64,000 nt of DNA from Tillandsia leiboldiana (lineage: Eukaryota > Streptophyta > Magnoliopsida > Poales > Bromeliaceae). The position numbers and the translations under genes were made by a program. Below are positions 35,001 to 45,779 of this stretch, piece after piece. The stretch spans positions 4,933,698-4,997,697 of the forward strand of contig CM055081.1 of NCBI GenBank assembly GCA_029204045.2, read 5' to 3'. The notes beneath the pieces are model-generated. The model saw only the letters and a program-made list of their open reading frames with translations, did no database searches and was not told the origin of the DNA. The stretch's first letter is position 1, and the number at the start of each line of letters is the position of its first letter.

Positions 35001-36158
35001 TCTACCTTCATATGTTACAGCCTACGATAACATAGGGTTCAACGAGGAATTCGAGACCTATTATGATGGCATAGTGCGCAACAACAACAAAAATATGAGC
35101 TCGCCCATGCTATTTATCAATTAATTTGCATGATTCACACGCACCTTCTCTCATTTGCCGAGGTTAAGAAATAAGCTTTCGTGATGTAACTTTTCGATTT
35201 TGAACAAGATAATTTAACAGGATTGAGATTACGCACCAAGCATAGGAACACATAGTATATAAAACAATCATTCTTAGCAAAATCATTTCCAGAAGCTAAT
35301 TTATCTAGTAATAGAGATGCAGCCCCGATCATCCTTTCCCTATTCGGACGATACCGAGACAATGCACTGTCGCAGTCACGACGACTAATTACGACCGCAT
35401 CCGGTTTTCGGTTATCACTCTCATAAACATATTTCAAAACATTTCTCGGAGCTAATCATTGGGTTAATTCGATTCCACTGAACTAGTGAGTGAATAATTG
35501 CACTTGAGAAGTGTTCTTTCGCTGTTTCCTCCTCCTCCTAATTCCGATTTTCTCTTAAAAAAAAAAAAAAAGAAAAAAAGAAAAGAAAAAAACAAAATGC
35601 AGTACTAATTCTACGCCATTTTGACCAAACCCTTGCGGCGAGATCTCGGAAAAGTAGCACTGATCCCGCATTACAGAACAGAGGAAAAAGAAATGCATGC
35701 AGATCTAAGAGAAGCAAAGATGAACACGTACCCCGGGCAGCGTGCGCTTGTTGTGGTAGGCGCTCACCGCCTTGTCGGCCTCGGCCCGCGAGGGGCAGAT
35801 CAAGAAGCAGCACCCTGCGCAAGCAATGGCGTGAAGCTTTTTCCAACATTTTGCGGGATCGGCGTGAGGGATCGAGAGAGAGAGAGGGGAAGAGGAGGAG
35901 GAGGAGGAGACCTCGGGAGGTTTTGGTGGCCTTGTCCTTGATGATGTTGACCTCGTCGACGCGCGCCACCTCCGCGAACATGGCGAGGAGCTGCGGCTCC
36001 GTCATGTGCTTCGGCACCTGCCCCACGAACAGCTTCACGCTCTCTCTCCCCCGCTCCGTCGCCGCCGCCGCCGCCGCCGCTTCCTCTCCGCCTCCACCGC
36101 CGTCGCCTCCGCCGCCGCACGCGGCTGAGCCGCCGCCCTTGTCGCCCCCCTCCGCCAT
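28865..36158 (-). CDS. BRUNO/CELF-like RNA-binding protein with three RRMs
   Basis: Nine exons with GT-AG introns: 36158-35912, 35814-35732, 34933-34882, 34716-34591, 34468-34386, 31196-31014, 30351-30006, 29216-29073, 28977-28865. All phases agree and give 458 residues. RRM1 (about 41-124) has RNP2 LFVGQV and RNP1 RGCCFLI. RRM2 (about 129-210) has LFIGML and AGCAFLKY. A Q/S/P-rich linker leads to RRM3 (about 378-452) with NLFIYHIP and KCFGFVSY. This order is that of plant BRN1/BRN2 (RBP-DR1), cytosolic or nuclear mRNA-binding proteins. In Arabidopsis they act on SOC1 mRNA to delay flowering; the role here is inferred. The N-terminus is a Gly/Ala-rich leader. The last codons read KREQA then stop, whereas the family ends in a NKxxKPY tail. 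That tail is present one base out of frame. Introns carry three Tourist MITEs. Confidence 0.93.
29017..29065. repeat. (GA)n microsatellite inside the last intron
   Basis: A GA array of about 24 units fills half of the 95-bp intron between exons 8 and 9. It ends a few bases from the exon 8 donor site. Confidence 0.95.
29484..29739. mobile_element. Tourist-like MITE in an intron, 256 bp
   Basis: Ends GGCTTAGTTTGATAATGTGG and CCACGTTATCAAACTAAGCC are nearly perfect inverted repeats of about 31 bp. TAA duplications lie on both sides. The centre holds a long T run. Located between exons 7 and 8 of the BRN-like gene. Confidence 0.9.
31331..31798. mobile_element. Tourist-like MITE in an intron, 468 bp
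   Basis: Ends GGCCTCGTTTGG and CCAAACGATACC, with TAA on both sides. The interior has three copies of an ACACTCTCATCATCACAA unit. The element at 37097-37565 is the same family in opposite orientation. Lies in the 3.2-kb intron between exons 5 and 6. Confidence 0.9.
31799..33837. other. Intron sequence, no further gene
   Basis: Middle of the large intron of the BRN-like gene. The composition is ordinary intronic. Short open frames here have no recognisable domain. Confidence 0.6.
33838..34306. mobile_element. Tourist-like MITE in an intron, 469 bp
   Basis: Begins GGGCTTGTTTGG after TAA and ends CCAGTCATACCC before TAA. The interior carries a direct duplication of about 68 bp around CATTCCACTCTAGAATGGAA (33940-34060). 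TIRs are weak, so the call rests mainly on the TAA duplication and GTTTGG end. Third MITE in this gene. Confidence 0.7.
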
Positions 36159-36171
36159 TGACGAGCTCGAG

Positions 36172-36206
<35 letters not shown>
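36172..36206 (-). promoter_or_regulatory. (GA)n tract in the 5' UTR
   Basis: On the gene strand a GA array of about 17 units ends roughly 13 bases before the start codon. GA tracts in this place are common in plant genes and can be bound by BPC-type GAGA factors. Any effect here is inference. Confidence 0.5.
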
Positions 36207-36210
<4 letters not shown>

Positions 36211-36334
36211 TCTCGTTAATGGCGCTGTTTTAGATTTCTTTTTTTTATTCTCTCTCCTCCTCTTCGTCTTCTTTCTCTGGTTGGTGCTCCTGTTTTTTTT
36301 TTTGGTTAGTTATAACATGTAATTAATTGTTTAG

Positions 36335-36690
36335 GTTAATTTCATACTATTATACGGGATAAGAAATATATTTTTATAAAATTTAATTTTTTATATTTAT
36401 TTTTTTAAATGTTCTAAATTATTTATATGTATTTTTTTTTAAGTTTGTTGTCGTTAGTGAAATATCAATTTTCTCTTTATAAATATATTATTCTAAAAAT
36501 TTTAAATTATCTTACTTTCTAATCAAGATTAAATATTTTATTTGTGATTAATTTATTTTTCTGACGAACATTGACAGTAAAAATATATATAAACAATTTA
36601 AAATTTTTGAATTGAAAAATATAAAAAAATAAATTTTATAGAAATATATTTATTATTCGATGTGCTTACAGAGAGCTGTATAAAATTGAT
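36335..36690. mobile_element. Diverged foldback MITE related to 61920-62346
   Basis: GGTTAATTTCATACTATTAT and ATTTTTATAAAATTTAATTT on the left correspond, inverted, to AAATTTTATAGAAATATATT and TCGATGTGCTTACAGAGAGC on the right. The same layout (GGGTTAATT..., TATCGAATA, CATATTTATCC) is clearer in the copy at 61920. Confidence 0.5.
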
Positions 36691-37096
36691 AAGTAATTTT
36701 TCAAATGAGATATACAAGTAGCATTTTTTAAAATTTATTTGGGTGAAAGTTTATGGACAATCCCTCTCCTATACGCTATTTTGTAATAGGCTCCTAATTT
36801 ATTATTATTATTTTTTATAATAAAAGGGTACATAACTTATTTGAACGTTGGCTATCTTTTTTTTCTTTTTTCTTTTTTTTTTTGAATAGTTGTAAAAATT
36901 AGATGAAATGGACTAATTAAATATGTACAGATAAATAAATGATGAATTCAAATTTTAAAATCACTATATTATTAACTAAATCAAATCAAATAAATTAAAA
37001 TATTAAATAATAAAATTGAAATTTTAAAAAATTAAATAGTCAACTAAAAATCGTTCAAAGTTCATCAAAGTTTTGTATATTCTTACTTTACATTTA
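36691..37096. other. AT-rich upstream flank of the BRN-like gene
   Basis: No gene or element end recognised. Confidence 0.5.
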
Positions 37097-37565
37097 GGTA
37101 TCGTTTGGTAACGGAATAATCAGAACTAGCTATTCTGGGGATAGGTATAAAGTACGGAATAAGAGCGAAAAAGCGTTTGGTTCGGTTCCAGGGATAAGAG
37201 ATTTTGTGTTTGGTATGAGAATGAGGAATAAGAAGAATAAAGAGGTTGTGATGATGAGAGTGTATTGGGAAGGAAAAGAGAGAGAGGAGAGAGAGGGATT
37301 TGTGATGATGAGAGTGTATTGGGAAGGAAAAAAAAGAAAGGAGAGAGAGAAATTTGTGATGATGAGAGTGTATTGAAAAAAAAGAAAGGAGGAGAGGAGG
37401 GATAGTTTAAGAAAAAAAAAAATTATAAAATAATAGATAAGAACTGTTGTTCCAGCTTATTCTGCTTGTACTAGAACTACTGTACCGAATAATTCTTGGT
37501 GCGTTTGATAGAATAAGGAGGATAAACCTCTTATTCTCGGTTCTAGCCTCGAAACAAACGGTGCC
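37097..37565. mobile_element. Tourist-like MITE upstream of the BRN-like gene, 469 bp
   Basis: Ends GGTATCGTTTGG and CAAACGGTGCC with TTA on both sides. It is an inverted copy of the intronic MITE at 31331-31798, including three TTTGTGATGATGAGAGTGTA units. Confidence 0.9.
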
Positions 37566-38579
37566 TTAAGGAATGCAAATGAATTGCAAGTTGATGGAAC
37601 CCTACCCAATGAACAACGAACAATCCTCCTCGAATACATTTTTACCTGCTACGAAAGTGAAGCGAGAGGTGTGGGACATTTTCTTTCCTTGATTCGTCCT
37701 GATTCTCACCGGTAGCCCGACTGAACCCACTCCCAATGAAGTGGTATATAAGGATAAAAAAATAATAAGATAAAAATTAGAATAAATTGATTATTTGGAC
37801 TTCAAACTATGCCATGGGTGATATTTTGACCGTCAAATTTTAATTTATTATAATTTTGACTTGAACTTGTAAAATTATTACAGTCAAATTCTATAATTTT
37901 ATTTAGTTGACTTAAATATTAATATACGCTAACTCAGAAATAGTCTTATAGTGTTGTGACTGACTGATTATGCATCAATAATTAAATTGATATACATTAT
38001 TTTTGCGTCTGTGATATATTAATATTTAATAAACTAAATTAAGTTGTAGAATTTGATCGTAATAATTTTAAAAGTTCAAACTAAAAATCACAATAAATCA
38101 GTAATTTTTTCTTATAACTTTTCATAAAAAACGATAAGAGTAGGGGCAATATAGTTCTTGCATCATATTCTAAAAACGCGTAATGTTTAATTTATCATTT
38201 GAAAATGATTTGATTATTGATTTAGCTATATCAATAATAATAATTTTGAAATAATATAACAAGTTGAAATGATTACTTTATGAAAAATATTAATCAAAAT
38301 TCAAGTAATGATATAATTGAGAAAAAGAAAAAAAAAAATAAAAAGTTAAAAATTTAGTGTTGTCGTAGAAAGAAATTAAATTTGGTGACCCAAATAAAAT
38401 TTGGTACGAAGTACAGTGACCCATGCTGCAATTAACCCCCTTTTTTTTTTTTGAATAATTGACTTCTCGTCTACTTTTATTTGTATTGACTTGAGCTATT
38501 TCAGCTAATAATATAATTAAGAGATAATATTTAATATATTTTTTAAAATTTTGAAAATATCTAATTTATTCTTGAATAA

Positions 38580-38580
<1 letters not shown>
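37566..38580. other. AT-rich spacer, no gene
   Basis: No domain, splice series or element terminus recognised. Confidence 0.55.

Positions 38581-38648
<68 letters not shown>
38581..38648. repeat. (TA)n microsatellite
   Basis: TA array of about 33 units just left of the Harbinger terminus. Confidence 0.97.
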
Positions 38649-40119
38649 TTCTGTTCTCTAGGGTATCGTTTGGTTCGGAGATTAGTGAGAATTAGTAGTA
38701 CCAGATATAAGTATAAAGTTGAGTATAAGATAGGATAAATGAAAATTGTGTTTGGTTGGGATATAGGTTAGTACCAGGTATAAGAAAAATAGTATTTGGT
38801 TGGGATTGAAGAATAAGAGGGATAAATAGTTGACTTTTGAGTAAAAAGACAAAAATGCCTTTATCTTTTTATATGTATTAAAAATTGATAAATAAATATT
38901 GTATTATAACTTTTTAAATATAATAATTGTAATATATATTATGTAATTAATTATATAATATATAAAATTAGTGTTAATTATTTATATGTAAAAAATGATT
39001 AATATTATATAAAAATTTAAATAATTTTTTCTGATAAGATATATAATTTTTAAAAATCAATAATTAGTGTTAATTAGTGTTAAAATTAGTGTTAATTATT
39101 TTTTCGTGTAAAATTTCTATTAATTATTTATTTTGCGTTGGGAACGAGAATGCGGTACGGAGGGAGGTTTTTTTGCCGGCGGCGACGAAGAGCTACAGGG
39201 AAGGCCGCGAGGCGTCGGCGGCGACGATAATAATTATTATTTATTATTTAATTTATTTTTTTAAAATAATTATTGTAATATCTATTAATTAACAAATTAA
39301 ATGGTATATAAAATTAGTGTTACTTATTTATATTTAAAAATTGATTAATATTATCTAAAAATTACAATAATTGTTCCTGGTAAGATATAAAATTTTAAAA
39401 AAGCAATAATTAGTGTTAATTAGTGTTAAAATTAGTATTAATTTTTTCTCGTAAGATATAAATTTTTAAAAAATTAATAATTAGTGTTAATTAGTGTTAA
39501 AATTAGTGTTAATTATTTTTTCTGCTAAAATTTTTATTAATTCTTTTTTATGTGTTGGGAACGATGATGCGATACGGGAGATAAATTTTATAGTCGGCGG
39601 CGATGATGAGCTACAGGGGAGGGCAAGAGGCGGGGGCGGCAACGAAGATAATAATAAGTACTTATAATTTAATTTGTGTTATTTAAATAATCATTGTAAT
39701 ATATCTAAATTATTAAATTAAAAGCTATATAAAATTTGAGTTATATTGTATGCTATTTTTTTCCACAAAAATCTTCATAATCATCATCATCATCTAAATT
39801 ATTTAAAATTTTAAAAATATATAATATTTTACAATAATTACAATATTAGCATTATGTAAAAAGATATTATTTTTAAAATTCAATACAAAATTTATAAAAT
39901 TTAACATTAATACAAAAATTTCTTAATTTTTTTCCTACAACTAAGTTGCGCAATACATTACTATACTAACGTACATAACAAAATATCACGTCATACTAAT
40001 TTTCAACTTAACATCATACACGGGGAACACTAGTTTTTAATTAACAATCCAATTAACATTACAGATAAACAAAATAAACTATTAAACAAGCTGACTAACA
40101 TTATATTACAACATTAATT

Positions 40120-41995
40120 CTAACTTCTATTATTCCACAACTCCTCCGTAATTTGAGTGCGAATGTCGTCTCCCCGCCGTGACTCTGATGTAGTATAAAT
40201 AGTAGTCGGCACTTCCACTTCATCCTCTGGAGGCTCTGAGTTTTGCGCTTCGTTAAAATATCTGTCATTTCCTTGTTGCCGTCGAATAAAATTATGGAGC
40301 ACACAACATGCCATTGCAATGTGACACTGCACTCTATAAGGAAACGGTGTAGCAATAGTTAAAATTTTAAATCGCTTTTTTAAAATTCCAAAGGCCTTCT
40401 CTACCACATTTCTTAATTGGGCGTGCCGATGATTATACAAGTCTCGCGGCGAACGATGTATACGACCACGACTATTACTATCAAATTGACTCAGATGGTA
40501 ACGCTCGTCTCTATAAGGCGCCAGAAATTTGTCGGTATTCGCGTATCCGGAATCAACGAGATAATATTTTCCTGTATATATAACAGAAGTGTATACAACT
40601 TGTAATAAATAATTTAAACCAATAATAATGAAAAAATATATGAATAATTTATTCTTAAATGATACCTTCAGGAACAGTAAAACCTCCACTTTCACATGCC
40701 CATCTGAGTACCCTCATATCAGCGGCAGATCCTTCCCAACCGATGCATACATAAAAGAAAATATGATCAAAGGAAACAGCGGCCATCATATTTTGTAATG
40801 TAAATCCTTTGCGACACCGAAATCGGGGTTGTTTATCCCTTTTTACAATAACTGGAATATACGAACCATCCACCGCCCCAATTGCATTCTACAAATGTTA
40901 ATGTCAAAACATAGTAGATTTACAAATTTAGCAATGAAAATGGACATTTTAGTGGTAATTAAAGTTATTGTCCCTTACCTTGAACGGATGGAAATTCTGA
41001 TTTTCACTAATTCTTGGATGGACTCCAATATTACTTGGCGGCAGAGATAAGTATTCATCTTTTAGTTGAATAATGGCTCTTAGAACATTGTTAAAGTGTC
41101 GACTAATTGTTTCCCCTGAATGTTGAAAAGTCTCAGCGAGCACCCTATTTACAACACCGTGTCCAATACAAAATAGAAAAATTGCCAATTGTTCGTCAAC
41201 AATCATATTCCGTGTGCTAATTAAAAGGCCCTTTCCAACAAGGTCATCGCGGAGAGCAATTAATGTAGTGTAACGACCCGACCCACTAGCAATAATAACT
41301 CGTTGGGCCCAAATCACAGCCCAAAATGCTTAAGCCCAGTTATTATTACTAGTGTCCAAGTCTCATATAAACCCAATCACAAATCCATCCACATCTGATG
41401 TGGGACTATTGGGGGCGTCACAGACTCCCCCCGTTTAGGCCTGACGTCCTCGTCAGCCCAAACACACACACACAAGCCCAAGATCACCAGGCGATGTGAG
41501 ACTCGTCTCGCTAGTCCTGTCATCTAGACCCAGACTCAGCCGAGACTCGCCGCACACTTCCGGCTGGTTATTGGCTCTGATACCAAATGTAACGACCCGA
41601 CCCACTAGCAATAATAACTCGTTGGGCCCAAATCACAGCCCAAAATGCTTAAGCCCAGTTATTATTACTAGTGTCCAAGTCTCATATAAACCCAATCACA
41701 AATCCATCCACATCTGATGTGGGACTATTGGGGGCGTCACATGTAGTTGTCGTCATTCTAAAATGATTGTACCCCGTTCTGGATAACCATTCAGTATATC
41801 ACAAATAAACTGATGCCCAGTAAATGGACGGGTACGACATGGTTGTTTGGTTATTGGACTTGTTTCATTTATACAATCTTCGTCAATAAGCATGATTATG
41901 AGTTGCACCCAATATTCATCATCATCATCTATTATTGCGAACAAATCGGCATGAAAAGTGGACGAAAATAAACTTCGATACATTGAACCATCCAT
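40120..41995 (-). pseudogene. PIF/Harbinger DDE transposase, interrupted
   Basis: Reading the minus strand: a first exon from about 41995 (MDGSMYRS) to 40979, a second 40888-40666 and a third 40571-40120 ending in TAG, with GT-AG borders and consistent phases. The catalytic triad of DDE_Tnp_4 nucleases is present: D in NAIGAVDGSYIP, D in GSAADMRVL, and E in VVEKAFGILKKRF. Other landmarks are LVDSGYAN and CCVLHNFI. Exon 1 is split by a TRIM with identical LTRs (41269-41741). In addition, just upstream (ILNGYPERG then NHFRM) one base is missing, so the two halves are in different frames even without the TRIM. The gene is therefore inactive, although its catalytic part is well preserved. Cutting at TTA/TAA by this family agrees with the Tourist MITEs around it. 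Confidence 0.88.
41269..41741 (-). mobile_element. Complete TRIM retrotransposon with identical LTRs, 473 bp
   Basis: Two 154-bp direct repeats (41269-41422 and 41588-41741) read the same at every base. The TGTAG target duplication is present on both sides (41264-41268, 41742-41746). On the minus strand the inner edge of one LTR is followed by the tRNA-iMet primer site TGGTATCAGAGCCA, and the other is preceded by the purine tract AAACGGGGGGAG. Identical LTRs indicate very recent insertion. Diverged relatives: 51870, 55040, 62867. Confidence 0.95.
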
Positions 41996-42132
41996 TATAA
42001 CTGCAACAATATTTAAGGCAGTTAGGCAAGGTTTATTGTAGGCAAACAATGTTCTAAATTTATATCATGTAGCACGAACATTCATCTGTCCGGATACAAC
42101 AATAAATTACAGAAGAAATTACTACATGAGAA

Positions 42133-42264
42133 TTAATAAATGTATCCTTCAGCAATGAGCATTATTATAACTTCCATCCAATAATCATCATCATCATCTA
42201 AAATAGTCAACATCATTGCAAGAAAACTGGAATAACATACGGTTTGATAAAATGAATCATCCAT
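42133..42264 (-). pseudogene. Duplicated 5' piece of the Harbinger transposase
   Basis: The minus-strand translation MDDSFYQTV...ILDDDDDYWMEVIIMLIAEG parallels the true start of the transposase (MDGSMYRSL...IIDDDDEYWVQLIIMLIDED) about 270 bp away. It then stops at TAA. This is a diverged tandem duplicate of the first coding segment, or an alternative first exon. Confidence 0.7.
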
Positions 42265-42530
42265 AATATCTGCATCGAAATGGTACCAAATTAGCGAACA
42301 ATCATGATAAGTAAACATGATATAATATGTATCGATATGAAATACCAACATTCAGGTTATATATACTTAAATGCAACCAAATTGTTGTACTAAATATTAC
42401 AAACCGAGTACTAACAGTGCAAATTTTAAAACTACAAGTTGTAACGGTTTTCTAGTACGGAAAGTTAAGATACTATATGTTACAAAGCCTGTATTTACAC
42501 TACTTAAGTTACACATCGAAATTATGTCCA

Positions 42531-43763
42531 CTATAACCCGGGGAAAAATGGTCGATACATCATATTTTCCTTCTCTATCTGCCGTTCCACCCAGTTGAAA
42601 GCAAGATCCTCATTCATTGTCATAAATAGTTGACGATTCTGCGGATCTTTCAAAGCGTCGCCGGCCGCCAAAATCTGTGGATTGGTGAGCCCTTGCATTG
42701 AATATATGCGCATCATACAATCCTCGATGGGAGGAATAGGGCGTCGGCCTTCAGAATCCCTATTAAACATTTGCCGTACTAAATCTAATTTGTCTTTTCC
42801 TATCTGAACCATCTCTGACACGGCCTCAGAGATGCCTTCCGTTTTCTTCCGACGTCCACCGGTCGACGTTCGGTTAGTTCGTTGGCTAGGCTCGGGTCGT
42901 GGGGAACGAGGCCTCTTGCCTGCAGAGCTGTGTCCCGACTCACTGGTATTCTTGTTGGTATGGTGAGGGCTAGGTGAGGTTTCGGGTTGTCCACCTTGCA
43001 TGAATTCATTCATAGGTGGCCCAGATGACCCTGCTTCAAATGGAGGCGGTAAGAGATATAAACCTGACAATCTGGGAGCAATTATTGTATCATCCTCACC
43101 AGGGGATGATGAGGACGAGCTAACTACAGTGGTGGTGGGCGGCAAGACTGAAGAAAAGCCATATCTACCGCTTGCGGTGTTCTTCTCCGTAAGGAACTCA
43201 ATATCCTTATAGGGAGGAAATGCCTTATCCCTACATTTGGCATAAGCGGGATTTGCCTGGACATAGGTTAATTATATTAGTATAGCAATAAGAATTTTTT
43301 TCGGTTAAAAATTGTTTAAAGCGAAAATAATTCACGTTACCGCGATCACCGCATCCCAGTCAGCACTATCGCCTGGCGTGGGTATGCTGAGGTTAAAATC
43401 CCATCCCCAACCGCTTTTGTTGACCAACGAATGGTACAACGAGAATGTGCGCTTCAAGACTTTAAAACGATTCTTCACCTGATCCTTTGTTAGGGTTAAA
43501 TTGTTTCGTCTATTGATCTCACCGACAATTCTAACCCATGCAAGGGTAGTGAGAGTTCCATTTACATTGTTGCCTAAGGCATGTTCCTCACACAACAACG
43601 CTAACAGACATGCATCCAAAGACCCGGTCCAGTTTGGTGTACGCGACCACGCTTGAGAGCGTGATCCACTTCCACCTTCACTTGGACGTACGTTGCCTTC
43701 GGGGTTATCCAAGTCCCCCCGACTGCTTTGACAGGGATTAAAAATTCTCTTAAAAGGACGCAT
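42531..43763 (-). CDS. Myb/SANT-like DNA-binding protein of the PIF/Harbinger element
   Basis: Two exons, 43763-43341 and 43256-42531, are separated by an 84-bp GT-AG intron. Together they give an uninterrupted frame of 382 residues. Residues about 44-140 form the Myb/SANT-like domain (NWTGSLDACLLALLCEEH, KDQVKNRFKVLKRTF, the WGWDF and DWDAVIA tryptophans). The middle is Ser/Pro-rich with a basic stretch (GKRPRSPRPEPSQ, GGRRKK) that may act as a nuclear signal. The C-terminal part (IPPIEDCMMRIYSMQGL) matches the tail of L10-interacting-Myb-like proteins. In this TE family the Myb-like protein binds DNA and helps bring the transposase to the nucleus. Start chosen at MRPFKRIF; frames further upstream lack similarity. 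No break seen, in contrast to the adjacent transposase. Confidence 0.85.
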
Positions 43764-43946
43764 CTGTAGGTAATGTACGTACTCATTTATATATGTATCA
43801 TGTGCAACGTGAATTTCAAGTTTGTTCAATAAATATAAAAGAGCATAGCATAAGTTGCATAATGCAAATGAAGCATGTATGATAAGTAGTACGCAAAATT
43901 TGCGAAGCAAGGCAACATTACAAATTACATATTTAAATAATTTAAA

Positions 43947-44360
43947 CACATGTATGGTAAGGGGTATGGCAAACAGATCGAGGATCCAACATAAAAGGAA
44001 TTTTTAAATGCATATCATAATTGGCTATAAAAGTTTTTGATATTGGCATATTCAAGATACAGAACAAATTGCATAACATATAATAAATAAAGACATGTAT
44101 GCTAAGGGATATGTCCAATAGGAGATGCCAGATAAAACATTCATATTTGCAAAACTTAATTGGCATTATCAGTTATCGAGTAGTGTCATATTCAATATGA
44201 TATGGAATTCCCTACACATATATAGTAAATAAAGACATGTATGCTAAGGGGTATGTCAGATAGGAAAAGGCAGATTACATATTTATAATTGCAACACTTC
44301 ATTGGCATCAACAGTTATCGATGCTGGCATACGAGATATGCGATTCTTACAAATTTTATT
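43947..44360. repeat. Tandem repeat, about 140-bp unit, three copies
   Basis: GACATGTATGCTAAGGGRTATGTC, TTGGCATyAyCAGTTATCGA and neighbouring words recur in the same order at about 43947, 44091 and 44233, with many differences. Non-coding, upstream of the Myb-like gene. Confidence 0.6.
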
Positions 44361-44389
44361 GTTTTGTACATAATTGGAATTTTTTTTTT

Positions 44390-44618
44390 TTTTTTATGTA
44401 CATGGCCTCAAGTGGTTGCCAACAAGCGAGGGGGTGCAGTGGATTATACATCCATGCCATCCATCTATTGCCTATGGCAACCGTCATCATCGCCGATATT
44501 TATTTTTTTATGTACACGGGCTCAAGTGGTTTCCAACCAGCAAGGGGGTGCAGTGGATTATACATCCATGCCATCCATCTATTGCCTATGACAACCGTCA
44601 TCATCGCCGATATTTATA
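44390..44618. repeat. Direct tandem duplication, about 120 bp
   Basis: Two near-identical copies share GGGGGTGCAGTGGATTATAC and CCGTCATCATCGCCGATATT. Divergence is only a few bases, so the duplication is recent. Overlapping short frames in all three plus frames are side effects. Confidence 0.85.
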
Positions 44619-44790
44619 AGAATCAACCAACATTATTGATGTATCCTTCATATCCCGGAGCCGACAATAAAAAGCTACGTTATAACATAACATACTGATT
44701 CATCATGCGAGACCAGCATCACCGCATATTTAGGCACATATTTGATATAGAAGTTATGGCAACCTCATGTAAACCAAATTCGAGGCAACA

Positions 44791-45690
44791 ATGGACAAGC
44801 AGAGACAGAGGATTAGGATAGCACCTTCGAGGCAAGACAGAGAAGAGATCGGGCACAGATCAGGCACAGAGAGGGTCGATACAGCACACAGGGCGGGCAC
44901 AGCTCAGGCACAGAGGCGGCCGCGGCGACGACGCGGGCACGGGCCGGGGATATGTGCACAGATGGAGGCAACAAAGGACAAGCGGGTCGCGGTGGCCTGG
45001 AGGGTCACAGCTAAGGCACACTGGCGGCCGCGGCGACGACGCGGGCACAGGCCGGGAATCTTTGCACAGATCGAGACAACGGACAAGCAGAAAGCGGCGG
45101 CCACGAGGGTCGGTACAGCACAAAGATCGGGCACAGTACAGGCACAAAGGCGGCCGCGGCGACGATGATCTGTGCACAGATCGAGGCAACCAACGACAAG
45201 CAGAAAGAGACGGCCACGACGGTCGGTAGAGCACAAAGATCGGGTACTGCTCAGGCACAGAGGCGGCCGCGGCGACGACGCTACAGAGCACGGAGCGAGA
45301 TCTCTGCACAGATCGAGGCACAGATCGGACAAGCGGGTCGCAGCAGCCAAGATGCTGGGTACAACACACAGATCGGGCACAGATCAGGCACAGAGGCGGC
45401 CGCGGCGACGACACTACAGAGCACGGAGCGGAGATCTCTGCACAGATCGGACAAGCGGGTCGCGGCGGCCAAGATGCTGGGTCCAGCACACAGATCAGGC
45501 ACAGAGGCGGCCGCGGCGACGACACTACAGAGCACGGAGCGGAGCTCTCTGCACAGATCGAGGCACAGATCAGACAAGCGGGTCGCGGCGGCCAAGATGC
45601 TGGGTCCAGCACACAGATCGGGCACAGATCAGGCACAGAGGCGGCCGCGGCGACGACACTACAGAGCACAGATCGGGAACAAAACTTCCT
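44791..45690. repeat. GC-rich minisatellite, about seven units of 111-133 bp
   Basis: The core CAGGCACAGAGGCGGCCGCG appears near 44904, 45015, 45138, 45254, 45386, 45497 and 45630 with small changes. Units also share GACAAGCGGGTCGCGGCGGC and AAGATGCTGGGTCCAGCACA. Long frames exist on both strands in several phases, as expected when the unit lacks stops. No protein is proposed. Confidence 0.9.
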
Positions 45691-45779
45691 TTTAAGTTGT
45701 AAGTGATGTAAGACTCGTGAAATTTCAATTCAAAATGATGAAATCCAAAAGTAATAGCCTAGGCCTCTCGACAGCTGAA

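Larger units (their letters stand above)
38661..44790 (-). mobile_element. PIF/Harbinger element carrying both genes; right end not found
   Basis: The left end GGGTATCGTTTGGTTCGG after CTA is a Harbinger/Tourist terminal repeat. The body carries on the minus strand a DDE transposase (40120-41995) and a Myb/SANT-like protein (42531-43763), the two-gene set of plant PIF/Harbinger elements. Repeated TAGTGTTAATTAGTGTTAAA words and two copies of a GCGGTACGG...GGCGGCGACGA block (about 39140-39225 and 39565-39650) fill the left side. A matching right TIR was not seen. The right border at 44790 is where the minisatellite begins and is only a guess. Confidence 0.75.

Noticed and set aside
35135..35437. 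100-codon minus-strand frame
   Set aside because: It lies inside intron 2 of the BRN-like gene and has no similarity to any domain.
44860..45702. Overlapping long open frames on both strands, up to 269 codons
   Set aside because: They lie wholly in a minisatellite whose unit lacks stop codons in several frames. The translations are repeats of the unit with no domain.
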